Notes under the pieces: generated by a model
The model's input: the letters and a program-made list of their open reading frames with translations, nothing else
Told to the model about the DNA's origin: nothing
The model's database searches: none
Made by a program: the position numbers and the translations under genes
Origin: Pelobacter sp.
GTDB lineage: Bacteria; Desulfobacterota; Desulfuromonadia; Geobacterales; Pseudopelobacteraceae
Direction of reading: 5' to 3'
NCBI GenBank assembly: GCA_030824515.1
Contig: JAVBXN010000020.1
Coordinates: 62,001-126,000 of the forward strand
DNA length: 64,000 nt
Part shown: positions 1-9,186 of the stretch, piece after piece
Layout: the number at the start of each line of letters is the position of its first letter
Position numbering within the stretch: position 1 is the first letter of the stretch

Positions 1-548
1 GCAATCTCGATTGCACGGGCAACCGCTGCCACGGAACCGGCAATCACGATCTGTCCCGGTGAATTAAAGTTTGCTGGGGCTACGACTTCACCTTCGGCTG
101 CTTCACGACAGATATCTTCAAGCACGTCCTGTTCGACGCTCAGGATGGCCGCCATGCTTCCGGTACCGACCGGAACGGCTTCCTGCATGAAAGTTCCGCG
201 AGCGCGTACGGTTCTGACCGCATCGCAGAAATTCAAAGCACCCGAGCAGACCAGCGCCGAATACTCGCCTAGAGAATGGCCGGCCAGATAATCGGCTTTC
301 AGTCCGGTTTCCTGCTGAACAACCCGCAACGCCGCAATACTGGCTGTCAGGATGGCCGGCTGGGTATTGGCGGTCAGCCTGAGTTCTTCGTCGCTGCCGG
401 AAAAGCAGATCGTGGAGAGCTTGAAGCCAAGGGAGTCATCGGCTTCCTCGAATACCTGGCGGGCCGCCGGGAAGTTTTCGGCAAATTCCTTGCCCATTCC
501 CGGGTACTGAGATCCCTGCCCCGGAAAAACAAAAGCTACTTTAGACAT
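1..548 (-). CDS. fabD: Malonyl-CoA:ACP transacylase (3' end beyond window)
   Basis: FabD moves the malonyl group from CoA to acyl carrier protein, supplying the extender unit for fatty-acid elongation in the cytoplasm. Only the first 182 residues lie in the window; the gene runs off the left edge. The start begins MSKVAFVFPGQGSQYPG, carrying the family GQGSQ motif at residues 10-14. The GHSLGEYS nucleophile elbow is present with the catalytic serine at residue 92. An AGAAAGG ribosome site precedes the ATG at 548. It is the last gene visible in a minus-strand run yceD-rpmF-plsX-fabH-fabD, the usual fatty-acid/phospholipid cluster order. Identification is by motif and context and is secure. Confidence 0.95.
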   Translation of the reverse strand, partial: MSKVAFVFPGQGSQYPGMGKEFAENFPAARQVFEEADDSLGFKLSTICFSGSDEELRLTANTQPAILTASIAALRVVQQETGLKADYLAGHSLGEYSALVCSGALNFCDAVRTVRARGTFMQEAVPVGTGSMAAILSVEQDVLEDICREAAEGEVVAPANFNSPGQIVIAGSVAAVARAIEI

Positions 549-590
549 ATTAATAAGAACCTTTCTTCGCCGGTTAAAAAAATGATCAAA

Positions 591-1571
591 TTACCAGCGT
601 ATCAGGGCCGATCCGTACGTAAACCCGCCTCCGAAGGCATCAAGGAGAATCAGATCTCCCGGCTTGATCCTTCCGTTACGGTTGGCTTCATCCAATGCGA
701 TCGGAATGGAGGCCGAAGACGTGTTGCCGTAACGATGGAGGTTGATGAATACTTTATCGGCACCCAGATCGAGTCGTTTTGCGATGGCGTCAATGATGCG
801 ACGATTTGCCTGATGGGGTATGAACAGTGATATATCTGATGCGTTGATTCCATTGGCATCCAGGGCTGCCATGGCCGCTTCTTCCATGCCTCGTACCGCA
901 TGCTTGTAAACTTCATTGCCTTCCATGCGTATGAAGAATGATGCCGGATCGGTAGCCGGGTTTGCAGCTGGGTTGCGACTGCCGCTGCCGGGTTGGTACA
1001 GCAGTTCCCAGCAGGCGCCGTTACTGAAAATATGGGTCGATCTGATACCGTCCTGGTCCCCGGATGCCTCTATGATGGCCGCTCCGGCGCCATCTCCGAA
1101 AAGAATGCAGGTGTTGCGATCTTTCCAGTCCACAATGCGCGACAAAACCTCGGCGCCAATCACAAGCGCCTTCCGGGACCTGCCGGAACGGATAAAGCTG
1201 TCGGCTATTGAGAGACCGTAGATAAAGCCGGAACAGGCTGCGGAAACATCGAAGGCGACCGCTTTGTGCGCACCCAGTTCATTCTGGATGATGCAGGCGG
1301 TTGAGGGAAACGGAAAATCGGGAGTTACGGTCCCCAGGATGATCAGGTCAAGGTCTTCCGGCAAGACGTTTGCCATTGCTAATGCGCGCCGGGCGGCCTC
1401 AATGGCGAAGGTGGAGGTGTACTCTCCGTCAGCAGATATCCGCCGTTCCTTGATTCCGGTCCTGGAGGTGATCCACTCATCGCTGGTGTCGACCATCAGG
1501 GCCAGGTCGGCGTTTGTAAGTATTTTAGCCGGCAGCGCTGAACCGGTCCCAGTGATCTTTGCGGTCAGCAT
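591..1571 (-). CDS. fabH: 3-oxoacyl-ACP synthase III (KASIII)
   Basis: FabH condenses acetyl-CoA (or another short acyl-CoA) with malonyl-ACP to start fatty-acid synthesis. The 326-residue protein has the full catalytic triad: Cys113 in the AACSGF motif, His253 in IPHQAN and Asn283 in the YGNTSSAS motif. The frame is open further upstream to 1658, but the ATG at 1571 has a GGAG site and begins MLTAKITGTGSALP, the normal family N-terminus; the longer version would overlap plsX. It lies 10 nt after the plsX stop and 42 nt before fabD, so the three are almost certainly co-transcribed. Confidence 0.95.
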   Translation of the reverse strand: MLTAKITGTGSALPAKILTNADLALMVDTSDEWITSRTGIKERRISADGEYTSTFAIEAARRALAMANVLPEDLDLIILGTVTPDFPFPSTACIIQNELGAHKAVAFDVSAACSGFIYGLSIADSFIRSGRSRKALVIGAEVLSRIVDWKDRNTCILFGDGAGAAIIEASGDQDGIRSTHIFSNGACWELLYQPGSGSRNPAANPATDPASFFIRMEGNEVYKHAVRGMEEAAMAALDANGINASDISLFIPHQANRRIIDAIAKRLDLGADKVFINLHRYGNTSSASIPIALDEANRNGRIKPGDLILLDAFGGGFTYGSALIRW

Positions 1572-1581
1572 GATATCTCCA

Positions 1582-2619
1582 TTATTCGGCAGAAATGGAT
1601 TTAAGGACATCACGTTGAATGGAGACAGGATAGTTCTCGGAAAGTTTCTCCGAGACATGCTCGGTCACACCGCTTCTTGCGTATTCATGTGCAAAACGGA
1701 CAGCATTTTTGATCGCTTTGACATTGGAACCACCGTGACAGATCATTCCGACACCGTTAATGCCCAGTAGCGGGGCTCCACCGTATTCGGCATAGTCCAC
1801 GATCTTTTTGAAACGGTTGAATGCGCCACGGACAAACAAATAGCCGATTTTGGAAATCCAGCTTTTGACGATCTCGCCCTTCAGCATCTTTCCGGCAGCT
1901 TCGGATAATCCTTCGGATAGCTTGAGCACCACGTTGCCGACGAAACCGTCACAGACCACGACCTCGACAGCACCGGAGAAAATATCCCGTCCCTCTATGT
2001 AACCGGCATAGTTGATGGAAGTCTGGCGCAGTATGGCGTTGGTCTCACGGGTCAATTCATTGCCCTTGGATTCCTCTTCCCCGTTAGACAACAGCCCCAC
2101 CGACGGATTCTTGATCCCCATGGCATAGCGGGCATAGACCTCGCCCATGATTGCAAACTGGACCAGGTGCTGCGACTTGCAGTCAACATTCCCGCCCACG
2201 TCAAGCACGAGAGTCTGTCCCTTCAGGGTCGGAAAGATTTGGGCAATTGCCGGCCTTTCAATCCCCTTGATGCGCTTTAGCACGAACATGCCCGCAGCCA
2301 TGGTTGCGCCTGAGTTGCCGGCGCTGACAGCAGCGCAAGCCTTGCCGTTTTTGACCAGCTCGAACGCCAGACGGACGGATGAATTGCGCTTCTTGCGCAC
2401 CGCATCCGAGGCTGAATCATGCATGCCGACAACTTCGCTGGCATGAAAGATATCGATATCGAGACCGGTTGCAGAATGCTTGGCGAGTTCGGATTCCAGG
2501 CGCTCACGATCACCTACGAGCGTCACTGGAATACCGAATTCCCGGCAGGCTGCTACGGCTCCCTCAACCTCAACGATGGGGGCATTGTCGCCCCCCATGG
2601 CATCAACCGCTACTCTCAT
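1582..2619 (-). CDS. plsX: Phosphate acyltransferase PlsX
   Basis: PlsX converts acyl-ACP plus phosphate to acyl-phosphate, the acyl donor used by PlsY in phospholipid synthesis. The protein of 345 residues begins [14 protein letters not shown], the hallmark N-terminus of the family, which fixes the ATG at 2619 although an upstream TTG at 2649 keeps the frame open. Further family features include the [10 protein letters not shown] and GNEL segments and [10 protein letters not shown] near the C-terminus. The Shine-Dalgarno is weak, suggesting translation coupled to rpmF, whose stop is about 30 nt upstream. It is followed after 10 nt by fabH. Confidence 0.95.
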   Translation of the reverse strand: MRVAVDAMGGDNAPIVEVEGAVAACREFGIPVTLVGDRERLESELAKHSATGLDIDIFHASEVVGMHDSASDAVRKKRNSSVRLAFELVKNGKACAAVSAGNSGATMAAGMFVLKRIKGIERPAIAQIFPTLKGQTLVLDVGGNVDCKSQHLVQFAIMGEVYARYAMGIKNPSVGLLSNGEEESKGNELTRETNAILRQTSINYAGYIEGRDIFSGAVEVVVCDGFVGNVVLKLSEGLSEAAGKMLKGEIVKSWISKIGYLFVRGAFNRFKKIVDYAEYGGAPLLGINGVGMICHGGSNVKAIKNAVRFAHEYARSGVTEHVSEKLSENYPVSIQRDVLKSISAE

Positions 2620-2649
2620 TTGTCCCGTTATTGGCACAGGTATCGGCAA

Positions 2650-2835
2650 TTACTGAGCTTTGGAAACGTCGATGACTTCTTTACCCTTGTAGGTACCACA
2701 GGTTGGGCAGGCGCGATGCGGCAGCTTGGGAGCTTTGCACTGGGGGCAGGTTGACAGGGACTGGGTAGTCAGGAAGTCATGGGCCCTTCTCATATTCTTA
2801 CGTGATTTGGATGTTTTCTTCTTAGGTACTGCCAT
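2650..2835 (-). CDS. rpmF: 50S ribosomal protein L32
   Basis: A 61-residue basic protein of the large ribosomal subunit. It begins [19 protein letters not shown], the standard L32 N-terminus, and carries two CxxC pairs (CPQC and CPTC) typical of the zinc-binding form of L32. A good ribosome site (GGAGAAAA) precedes the ATG. It sits between yceD and plsX, the arrangement conserved in many bacteria where L32 synthesis and fatty-acid genes share a transcript. Confidence 0.97.
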   Translation of the reverse strand: MAVPKKKTSKSRKNMRRAHDFLTTQSLSTCPQCKAPKLPHRACPTCGTYKGKEVIDVSKAQ

Positions 2836-2883
2836 GATATTTTCTCCTTTTTCTGGTGGTTCACTTCACTAATGCACGCTTGT

Positions 2884-3423
2884 TTATCGGGATACCTTAA
2901 AATCTTTGAGAGCGCTGAATGCCAAACTTGTTTTTTCATTGCTGCATGTACATTGTGAAACGTTCAGATCCGTTCCGCACGTGTGGCACAGCCCCTTGCA
3001 GTCATCGCTGCAGAGAGGTTTAAGCGGAATTTCCATTGCAATCTGCTCTTGTATCTCATGGGTCAGGTCGATTTCGTCGCCCTGGTAGACGGAAGATAGC
3101 AAATCCTGCTCTCCCAGTTCGATTTCATCCTCGACTGATGGTGTTGCCGTATCCTTACGAAAGATGACTGTAAAGTTGACATCAACAAAGGAGTCGTAAT
3201 CCACGAGGCAGCGTGAACATGAGAGCGATAGCGGAACAGAAACCCGGCCGGCCACCCTGACATGATCGTATTCCCGTTCCGCGGTTATGTCGCCACTGAT
3301 CAGTCCGGTAAAGGCGCAGACCTTGTCTTGCTGCATAGCGGAAAGCACCGGAAAAGTTTCCAGCGGTTCTTCGATATGCAGAACAACCGGCTTGTTCTGG
3401 ATGTGGTCGATAATAACTTTCAA
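2884..3423 (-). CDS. yceD: YceD/DUF177 family protein
   Basis: A protein of 179 residues of the DUF177 family, encoded directly upstream of rpmF as in many bacteria; family members have been linked to 23S rRNA accumulation, but the role here is inferred. The mid-region Cys pair in SCSRCLVDY and the C-terminal Cys-rich tail (CSDDCKGLCHTCG, then CTC) are typical. No ATG exists: TTG codons occur at 3453 and 3423. I chose 3423 because it has a GGCAGG site about 5 nt upstream and because the promoter at 3469-3496 predicts transcription starting near 3462, leaving no leader for the 3453 codon. Confidence 0.85.
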   Translation of the reverse strand: MKVIIDHIQNKPVVLHIEEPLETFPVLSAMQQDKVCAFTGLISGDITAEREYDHVRVAGRVSVPLSLSCSRCLVDYDSFVDVNFTVIFRKDTATPSVEDEIELGEQDLLSSVYQGDEIDLTHEIQEQIAMEIPLKPLCSDDCKGLCHTCGTDLNVSQCTCSNEKTSLAFSALKDFKVSR

Positions 3424-3468
3424 GACACCTGCCGCCTTTACTGAACAGAACAAAATTTAAAGCAAGTC

Positions 3469-3496
3469 AGTATAGTGAATGTTGCTGTTTTGTCAA
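3469..3496 (-). promoter_or_regulatory. Sigma-70 promoter of the yceD-rpmF-plsX-fabHD operon
   Basis: On the minus strand, TTGACA (3491-3496) and TATACT (3469-3474) are separated by 16 nt. The -35 box overlaps the stop codon of malQ, so the promoter lies in the only gap between the two genes. Predicted transcription start is near 3462. Confidence 0.7.
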
Positions 3497-4998
3497 GCAG
3501 TTTGCTTAACCACTTTGTTTTGCCGGCCATAACGTTCAATCATATCGCCTGTTTTCAGGGCCATATCAGGCGCGAGCATATCCCATCTGAACCGCCAGCT
3601 CCAGTTTCCAAAGGCTTTGCCGGGTATATTCATGCGCGCCTCGTTGTCCAGCATCAGCAGATCCTGAAACGGCAAAACCACAGTATCGGCAACCGACATC
3701 AAGGCCGTGCGCAACAGAGCCGGGACACAATTATCATCATTGCAGCCAAGATATTCAGTTACCCGGTTGCGCTGGGAACTTGAAAGCGAATTGTACCAAC
3801 CCAGGCTGGTGTCGTTGTCATGGGTACCGGTATATACCACGCAGTTTTTTTGATGATTATGCGGCAGATACGTGTTTGATGAATCCGAACCAAAAGCGAA
3901 CTGCAGAATTTTCATCCCGGGAAAGTTATAACGGTCTCGAAGTTCCTCGACACCGGCGGTTATCACGCCAAGATCCTCGGCGATGATCTGAAGCGATCCC
4001 AGGTCGGAAAAGACCACGTCGAAAAGATCAGAACCCGGGCCTTCAACCCATTTGCCATGCTGGGCGGTGCGATGTGATGCCGGCACATGCCAGGCGGCTT
4101 CAAAACCGCGGAAATGATCGATCCTGACAACATCGTAAAGTTCGAACATCGACCTGAAACGATTGATCCACCACTGATAGCCCTGGTTTCTCATCAAGTT
4201 CCAGTCGTAAAGCGGGTTTCCCCATAATTGGCCGGTCTTGCTGAAGTAGTCGGGAGGTACTCCGGCCACCACGGTCGGTTTGCCCTTTTCGTCGAGCAGG
4301 AACTGTTCGCGATGGCTCCATACATCGGCTGAATCAAAGGCGACAAAGATCGGCAGATCCCCGATAATCGCGATACTCCTGGATTCGGCGTATTTCCGAA
4401 GCGATTTCCACTGTTTGAAAAATTGCCACTGGATATATTTCTGTATGCCTATTTCCAGCTTCAGATCAACGGAGTACTTTTCGTATGACTCCGTCGTCAG
4501 TAACGCCGAATCCCGGTTCCACTTGTTCCATGGCTTACCCTTGGCGACCTGCTTTAGAGACATGAAAAGAGCAAACTCGTGCAACCAGGGTGTGGTATCG
4601 CAGAATTGCCAGAATTCCTGTTTGCGCTGGGTCACCTCTTGCGACAGAAACAGCGAACCGGCCTGCTGCAGCAGCTGTTGCTTGAACCCGGAAACGGCGT
4701 CGAAATCGACACTGTTTTCGGAAAAATCCGTATTGCAACATCCTTCTGGCAGGTCTCCCTCGGCAATGATCTGCTCCAGGTCGATCAGGAGCGGGTTACC
4801 GGCGAACGCCGAAAAAGACGAATAGGGCGAGTTGCCGCAAGCCGGAGGCGTCAGGGGCAGCACCTGCCAATAGGACATTCCCATTGTCGCGAGGAGATCG
4901 ATAAAACGCCGGGCGTCATCACCGAACGTACCGATGCCGCCGAACCCCGGCAATGAAGTCGGATGAAGCAGAACTCCGCAAGCACGCTTGTTTAGCAT
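3493..4998 (-). CDS. malQ: 4-alpha-glucanotransferase (first copy)
   Basis: Amylomaltase of glycoside hydrolase family 77: transfers alpha-1,4-glucan segments between malto-oligosaccharides and to glucose. The 501-residue protein begins MLNKRACGVLLHPTSLPG with a strong GAGGAG site before the ATG at 4998. All catalytic signatures are present: VVRIDHFRGFEAAW (nucleophile Asp), IIAEDLGVIT (acid/base Glu) and YTGTHDNDT (third carboxylate). It stands alone here, away from other sugar genes, while a close paralog sits in the trehalose operon at 44139-45647. It is transcribed towards the yceD operon; the stop overlaps that operon's -35 box. Confidence 0.94.
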   Translation of the reverse strand: MLNKRACGVLLHPTSLPGFGGIGTFGDDARRFIDLLATMGMSYWQVLPLTPPACGNSPYSSFSAFAGNPLLIDLEQIIAEGDLPEGCCNTDFSENSVDFDAVSGFKQQLLQQAGSLFLSQEVTQRKQEFWQFCDTTPWLHEFALFMSLKQVAKGKPWNKWNRDSALLTTESYEKYSVDLKLEIGIQKYIQWQFFKQWKSLRKYAESRSIAIIGDLPIFVAFDSADVWSHREQFLLDEKGKPTVVAGVPPDYFSKTGQLWGNPLYDWNLMRNQGYQWWINRFRSMFELYDVVRIDHFRGFEAAWHVPASHRTAQHGKWVEGPGSDLFDVVFSDLGSLQIIAEDLGVITAGVEELRDRYNFPGMKILQFAFGSDSSNTYLPHNHQKNCVVYTGTHDNDTSLGWYNSLSSSQRNRVTEYLGCNDDNCVPALLRTALMSVADTVVLPFQDLLMLDNEARMNIPGKAFGNWSWRFRWDMLAPDMALKTGDMIERYGRQNKVVKQTA

Positions 4999-5120
4999 CC
5001 AGGGCTCCTCAAATGGATTTGAACTTCGGATTATGCACACACGGAGCGGCTTTGCAAATAAATTCCACTGAAATGCAGTTTATAAACGGCAGATTGATCT
5101 ATACTGCCACGATGCCATGC

Positions 5121-5148
5121 TTGACTTTCCGGAGCTCAATGCTTAACT
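5121..5148 (+). promoter_or_regulatory. Possible clpB promoter
   Basis: TTGACT (5121-5126) and a poor TTAACT -10 box (5143-5148) lie 16 nt apart upstream of clpB. The preceding CTTGACTT resembles the -35 of heat-shock sigma-32 promoters, but no convincing CCCCAT-type -10 box follows. Weak candidate only. Confidence 0.25.
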
Positions 5149-5189
5149 GATTGGTAGAAGTTATTTCGTATATCAAAGAGGTTGGCATC

Positions 5190-7802
5190 ATGGACTTCAA
5201 CAGATTGACACAAAAATCACAGGAAGCATTCACCGAGGCACAGAACAAGGCGGTCTCCTTCGGGCACGTCGAGGTGGATGGCGAGCATCTGCTCTGGGCG
5301 CTGCTGGATCAGTCCGATGGACTGGTGCCTCGTCTGCTGCAACGGATGGACATCCGCCCGGATATGATTAAAAAGGAAGTCGAGGCGGAACTGGACCGTA
5401 AACCAAGGGTGTCCGGTCCGGGCGCCGAGGCTGGTAAGATCTACGTTTCGCAGCGTCTCTCGCGGACTCTGGTGGCGGCTGAAAATGAAGCCAAACGATT
5501 GAAGGACGAATACGTTTCGGTCGAGCATCTGCTGATGGCGCTGATTGCCGAGGGGGACAAGGTGCCTTCAGGGCACATCCTGAAAAAGGCCGGCATCGAC
5601 CGTGAACGGTTCCTGAAAACTTTGACCGACGTGCGCGGCAGCCAGCGGGTACAGAGCGCCAATCCCGAAGCGACCTATGAGGCCCTGGAGAAATACGGCC
5701 GGGACCTGGTCAAGATGGCCAGGAACGACAAACTTGATCCGGTAATCGGGCGCGATGAAGAGGTGCGCCGGGTGATCCGGGTTCTGTCCCGCAAGACCAA
5801 GAACAATCCGGTGCTGATTGGCGAACCGGGGGTTGGCAAGACCGCTATTGTGGAAGGATTGGCGCAGCGCATCGTACGCGGCGACGTGCCGGAAGGGCTC
5901 AAGGATAAAACCGTTTTTGCGCTGGATATGGGGGCGCTGGTGGCCGGCGCCAAGTACCGCGGTGAATTCGAGGAGCGTCTCAAGGCTGTTCTGAACGAGG
6001 TCAAGGAGGCCGAGGGGCGTATCATTCTGTTCATAGACGAACTCCACACGATCGTCGGGGCCGGCAAGGCCGAGGGGGCGATGGATGCCGGCAACATGCT
6101 GAAACCGATGCTGGCGCGTGGTGAGCTGCACTGCATCGGCGCCACCACGCTGGACGAATACCGCCAGCACATCGAGAAGGATGCCGCGCTGGAAAGGCGT
6201 TTCCAGCCGGTATTGGTGGAGCAGCCGACCGTGGAGGACACTGTGTCGATCCTGCGTGGCTTGAGGGAGCGCTTCGAAGTGCATCACGGCGTCAAGATCC
6301 AGGACAATGCTCTGGTAGCGGCCGCTACCCTCTCCAACCGCTACATCACCGAAAGGTTTCTGCCGGACAAGGCCATCGACCTGGTGGACGAAGCCTGTGC
6401 GATGCTGCGTACCGAAATCGACTCGCTCCCATCGGAGCTGGACACGATCAGCAGGCGGGTCATGCAGTTGGAGATCGAGGAACAGGCCCTTAAAAAGGAG
6501 AAAGACACGGTCAGTCGGGAGCGACTGGAAGTGTTGCGCCGCGAGTTGTCCGGCGACCGGGAACGGGCGAACACGATGCGCGCCAGGTACGATTCGGAGA
6601 AGGTAGCGATTCAGCGTATCCAGGGTTTGCGTGAACAGATCGAAAAAACCCGCCGCGAAATCGAACAGGCAGAACGATCCTATAACCTGGAGCAGGCCTC
6701 CAAGCTGAAATATTCCGAACTGCCGGGTCTGGAAACCGCCCTGAAAAATGAGGAGAGCGCCCTGAACGAGAAGCAGGGGGGGCAGAAGCTTTTGCGGGAA
6801 GAGGTCACCGAGGACGAAATAGCCGAGATTGTTGCGCACTGGACCGGTATCCCGGTGACACGGTTGGTGGAGGGAGAACGGGAGAAACTACTGCGTCTTG
6901 AAGACATCCTGCACGAGCGCGTGATCGGCCAGGACGAGGCGGTGCAGCTCGTATCCGATGCGGTGCTGCGGGCACGTTCCGGCATCAAGGACCCGCGCCG
7001 GCCGATCGGCTCGTTCATCTTCCTGGGCCCGACCGGGGTCGGCAAGACCGAACTGGCCCGCACCCTGGCCGTTTCACTGTTCGACTCGGAAGAGAACATG
7101 GTGCGCATCGACATGTCAGAGTATATGGAAAAGTTTGCCGTATCCAGGCTGATTGGAGCGCCTCCCGGTTATGTCGGATATGAAGAAGGAGGTCAGTTGA
7201 CCGAGGCGGTGCGGCGCAAGCCATATTGCGTGCTGCTGTTCGACGAGATCGAAAAAGCCCATCAGGACGTATTCAACATCTTGCTGCAGATCCTGGACGA
7301 TGGCCGGGTCACCGACAGCCACGGACGCACGGTCAGCTTCAAGAACACCGTCATCATCATGACCTCCAACATCGGTTCCTCATACCTGCTGGAAGGAATC
7401 ACAGCCGGTGGAGATATTCGGGAGGATGCCCGCCAGGCGGTCATGCAGGAACTCAAGCTTGGTTTCCGCCCCGAATTCCTGAACCGGGTCGATGACATCG
7501 TGCTCTTCAAACCTTTGCATCTGGATGAAGTCAAGCGAATCGCCGGCCTGTTGGCGGAACAGTTAAAGCAGCGCTTGAAAGAACAGCGCATAACACTTGA
7601 AATATCCGATGATGCCATGCGTTTTATCGCCCAGGCTGGTTATGATCCGGTCTATGGCGCCCGGCCGCTCAAGCGTTATCTGCAGCGGGAGTTGGAGACC
7701 CGCGTGGCCCGGGCCATCATTGGCGGCATTGCTCATGAAGGAAGTGTGTTGCGGGTGGACGTGGAAAATGATAAATTGGTTCTGTCTGAGAGCACCACGT
7801 AA
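5190..7802 (+). CDS. clpB: ATP-dependent disaggregase ClpB
   Basis: Hsp100 chaperone that, with DnaK, threads and solubilises aggregated proteins after heat or other stress. At 870 residues it has the family length and layout: Clp N-domain repeats (1-150), first AAA+ module with Walker A GEPGVGKT near 211-218 and [19 protein letters not shown] pore region, coiled-coil middle domain (about 420-540) and second AAA+ module with GPTGVGKTE near 613. The middle domain and lack of a ClpP-binding IGF loop separate it from ClpA/ClpC. The ATG at 5190 has an AGAGG site and begins [14 protein letters not shown], the usual N-terminus; an upstream in-frame start at 5151 is unlikely. Confidence 0.97.
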   Translation: MDFNRLTQKSQEAFTEAQNKAVSFGHVEVDGEHLLWALLDQSDGLVPRLLQRMDIRPDMIKKEVEAELDRKPRVSGPGAEAGKIYVSQRLSRTLVAAENEAKRLKDEYVSVEHLLMALIAEGDKVPSGHILKKAGIDRERFLKTLTDVRGSQRVQSANPEATYEALEKYGRDLVKMARNDKLDPVIGRDEEVRRVIRVLSRKTKNNPVLIGEPGVGKTAIVEGLAQRIVRGDVPEGLKDKTVFALDMGALVAGAKYRGEFEERLKAVLNEVKEAEGRIILFIDELHTIVGAGKAEGAMDAGNMLKPMLARGELHCIGATTLDEYRQHIEKDAALERRFQPVLVEQPTVEDTVSILRGLRERFEVHHGVKIQDNALVAAATLSNRYITERFLPDKAIDLVDEACAMLRTEIDSLPSELDTISRRVMQLEIEEQALKKEKDTVSRERLEVLRRELSGDRERANTMRARYDSEKVAIQRIQGLREQIEKTRREIEQAERSYNLEQASKLKYSELPGLETALKNEESALNEKQGGQKLLREEVTEDEIAEIVAHWTGIPVTRLVEGEREKLLRLEDILHERVIGQDEAVQLVSDAVLRARSGIKDPRRPIGSFIFLGPTGVGKTELARTLAVSLFDSEENMVRIDMSEYMEKFAVSRLIGAPPGYVGYEEGGQLTEAVRRKPYCVLLFDEIEKAHQDVFNILLQILDDGRVTDSHGRTVSFKNTVIIMTSNIGSSYLLEGITAGGDIREDARQAVMQELKLGFRPEFLNRVDDIVLFKPLHLDEVKRIAGLLAEQLKQRLKEQRITLEISDDAMRFIAQAGYDPVYGARPLKRYLQRELETRVARAIIGGIAHEGSVLRVDVENDKLVLSESTT

Positions 7803-7817
7803 AGACTGGAGAATGTG

Positions 7818-8114
7818 ATGACTGATATTTCCGGAATAGCATCGGGTGCATTGAGCGCCTACTCGCTGAAACAGGCCGTAACCGCCTCAAATATCGCAAA
7901 ACTCAATACTTCCGATTCTGCGGCCGCGTCGGTAGTGATGCAGTCCGGCAAGGATGGCGGAGTTACAGCTTCAGTGGTTGAAGGTTTTGATAAGGTGGAT
8001 ATTTCCAGGGAAGCAGTCGATTTGGCTACGACCGGAACAGCATTCAAGGCGAACATCAAGGTGTTGAGCACGTCGGAGGAGATGAACAGGACTCTGTTTT
8101 CGATCAAGGCCTGA
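7818..8114 (+). CDS. Small flagellar basal-body-rod-like protein
   Basis: A 98-residue protein 15 nt after clpB. Its N-terminus (SGALSAYSLKQAVTASNIA) resembles the rod-protein signature of FlgB/FlgC/FlgG, and its end (ANIKVLSTSEEMNRTLFSIK) matches the C-terminal rod motif ANLKVIKTADEM-type. The two ends are almost directly joined, without the intervening domain of true rod proteins. A GGAG site precedes the ATG at 7818. Whether it polymerises in the flagellum is unknown; no flagellar genes are nearby. It is followed by a strong terminator. Confidence 0.75.
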   Translation: MTDISGIASGALSAYSLKQAVTASNIAKLNTSDSAAASVVMQSGKDGGVTASVVEGFDKVDISREAVDLATTGTAFKANIKVLSTSEEMNRTLFSIKA

Positions 8115-8139
8115 AGCATTTTCCATTCCATGAAAAATA

Positions 8140-8165
8140 AAAAGCCGGGGATTCCCGGCTTTTTT
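8140..8165. terminator. Bidirectional intrinsic terminator
   Basis: Perfect stem AAAAGCCGGG / CCCGGCTTTT with a GATT loop and a T-run on both strands. It sits between the convergent flagellar-rod-like gene (plus) and the response regulator (minus) and can end both transcripts. Confidence 0.9.
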
Positions 8166-8198
8166 AGTTCAGGTCGGCATATTGTTTTGCCAGGCCCC

Positions 8199-9155
8199 TT
8201 ACCCGATCTGTACGCCCTTGATTGTTTCTCCGCCGTCTTCCTTAGCCTGGCACAGACAATGATCGACCTTGTCCAGAAAAATCTCGGTCGTAAAGCCCTG
8301 CTTCTGCTGACTGGCGGTAAAACCGGCCACTCCGAAACACGCGGTGATCCGCAATTCCTTGTCGTACATCTTGACCACCATCGCGGCGATTCTGAGCCGC
8401 AGTCGCTTGGCGACAATCAGAGCTCCGGCAGTATCGGTCTCCGGTAGAACCACCATGAAGGCATCTGCTCCATAACGGGCAATCCAGTCCACATCCTTGC
8501 GGACCGAATCGATCAGGCACTCCGCGGTGCGCTTCAGCAGCACGTCTCCGGAAAAATGGCCGAATTCGGCTACGGTTTCGCTGAAGCGGTTAACACCCAC
8601 CAGTATCAGGGACAATGAACGTTCGTAACGGTAGGCGCGTTTGATCTCCTGGGAGATGTGTTCATCCATGTAGCAGCGATTGAAAATTCCGGTGGGTGGA
8701 TCTATCAACGAGAGGCTTTTGATCTCTTCGATGTATCTGTTTCGGGCGTTTTCCAGGTCGAGAATACGGCGGGCGGTTTTCAAACGGGCGGTCAACTCGG
8801 CCTGGTGGGCGGGCTTGACCAGGTATTCGTCGGCGCCGGCTTCAAGTCCGGCGATGATGTCGTTCTTGGAATCCAGCGAGGTCAGGATGATGATATAGGT
8901 ATAACGGCCCGACTCTTCGCTGCGAATGGCCCGGCACAGCTCAAGCCCGCTCATCTCGGGCATGATCCAGTCGGTCATCAGGATCGGATAGTGCCCTTTT
9001 CTGAAGATTTCCAAAGCTTCCTTGCCGTTTTCCGCGGCAATGACCTGATAGCCGGCCGCCTTCAGGTTCGCTTCCAGAACGCTGCGCTGCAGGCGGTTGT
9101 CGTCGACGATCAGGATCGGAAGATTTACTTGTACAAGCTGGCCGGTTTCATTCAT
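8199..9155 (-). CDS. Response regulator with degenerate GGDEF domain
   Basis: A 318-residue cytoplasmic protein with an N-terminal receiver (phospho-acceptor Asp62 in MTDWIMPEMSG, acidic pair VDDN, conserved Lys in LVKPA) and a GGDEF-type domain from about residue 150. The signature GGDEF reads GADAF, the metal-binding DxDxFK-like segment reads VGVNRF, and the LTGLxNR element reads PTGIFNR. It therefore keeps the fold but probably lacks diguanylate cyclase activity and may bind GTP or a partner instead. Transcribed 31 nt after the dehydrogenase gene with an AAGGAT ribosome site. Confidence 0.88.
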   Translation of the reverse strand: MNETGQLVQVNLPILIVDDNRLQRSVLEANLKAAGYQVIAAENGKEALEIFRKGHYPILMTDWIMPEMSGLELCRAIRSEESGRYTYIIILTSLDSKNDIIAGLEAGADEYLVKPAHQAELTARLKTARRILDLENARNRYIEEIKSLSLIDPPTGIFNRCYMDEHISQEIKRAYRYERSLSLILVGVNRFSETVAEFGHFSGDVLLKRTAECLIDSVRKDVDWIARYGADAFMVVLPETDTAGALIVAKRLRLRIAAMVVKMYDKELRITACFGVAGFTASQQKQGFTTEIFLDKVDHCLCQAKEDGGETIKGVQIG

Positions 9156-9186
9156 GACAAATCCTTATGTAGCGAGGTCAGCTTGC

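Noticed and set aside
5568-6839. 423-codon open frame antisense to clpB
   Set aside because: Mirror of a high-GC conserved gene; no ribosome site, and ClpB on the other strand is certain.
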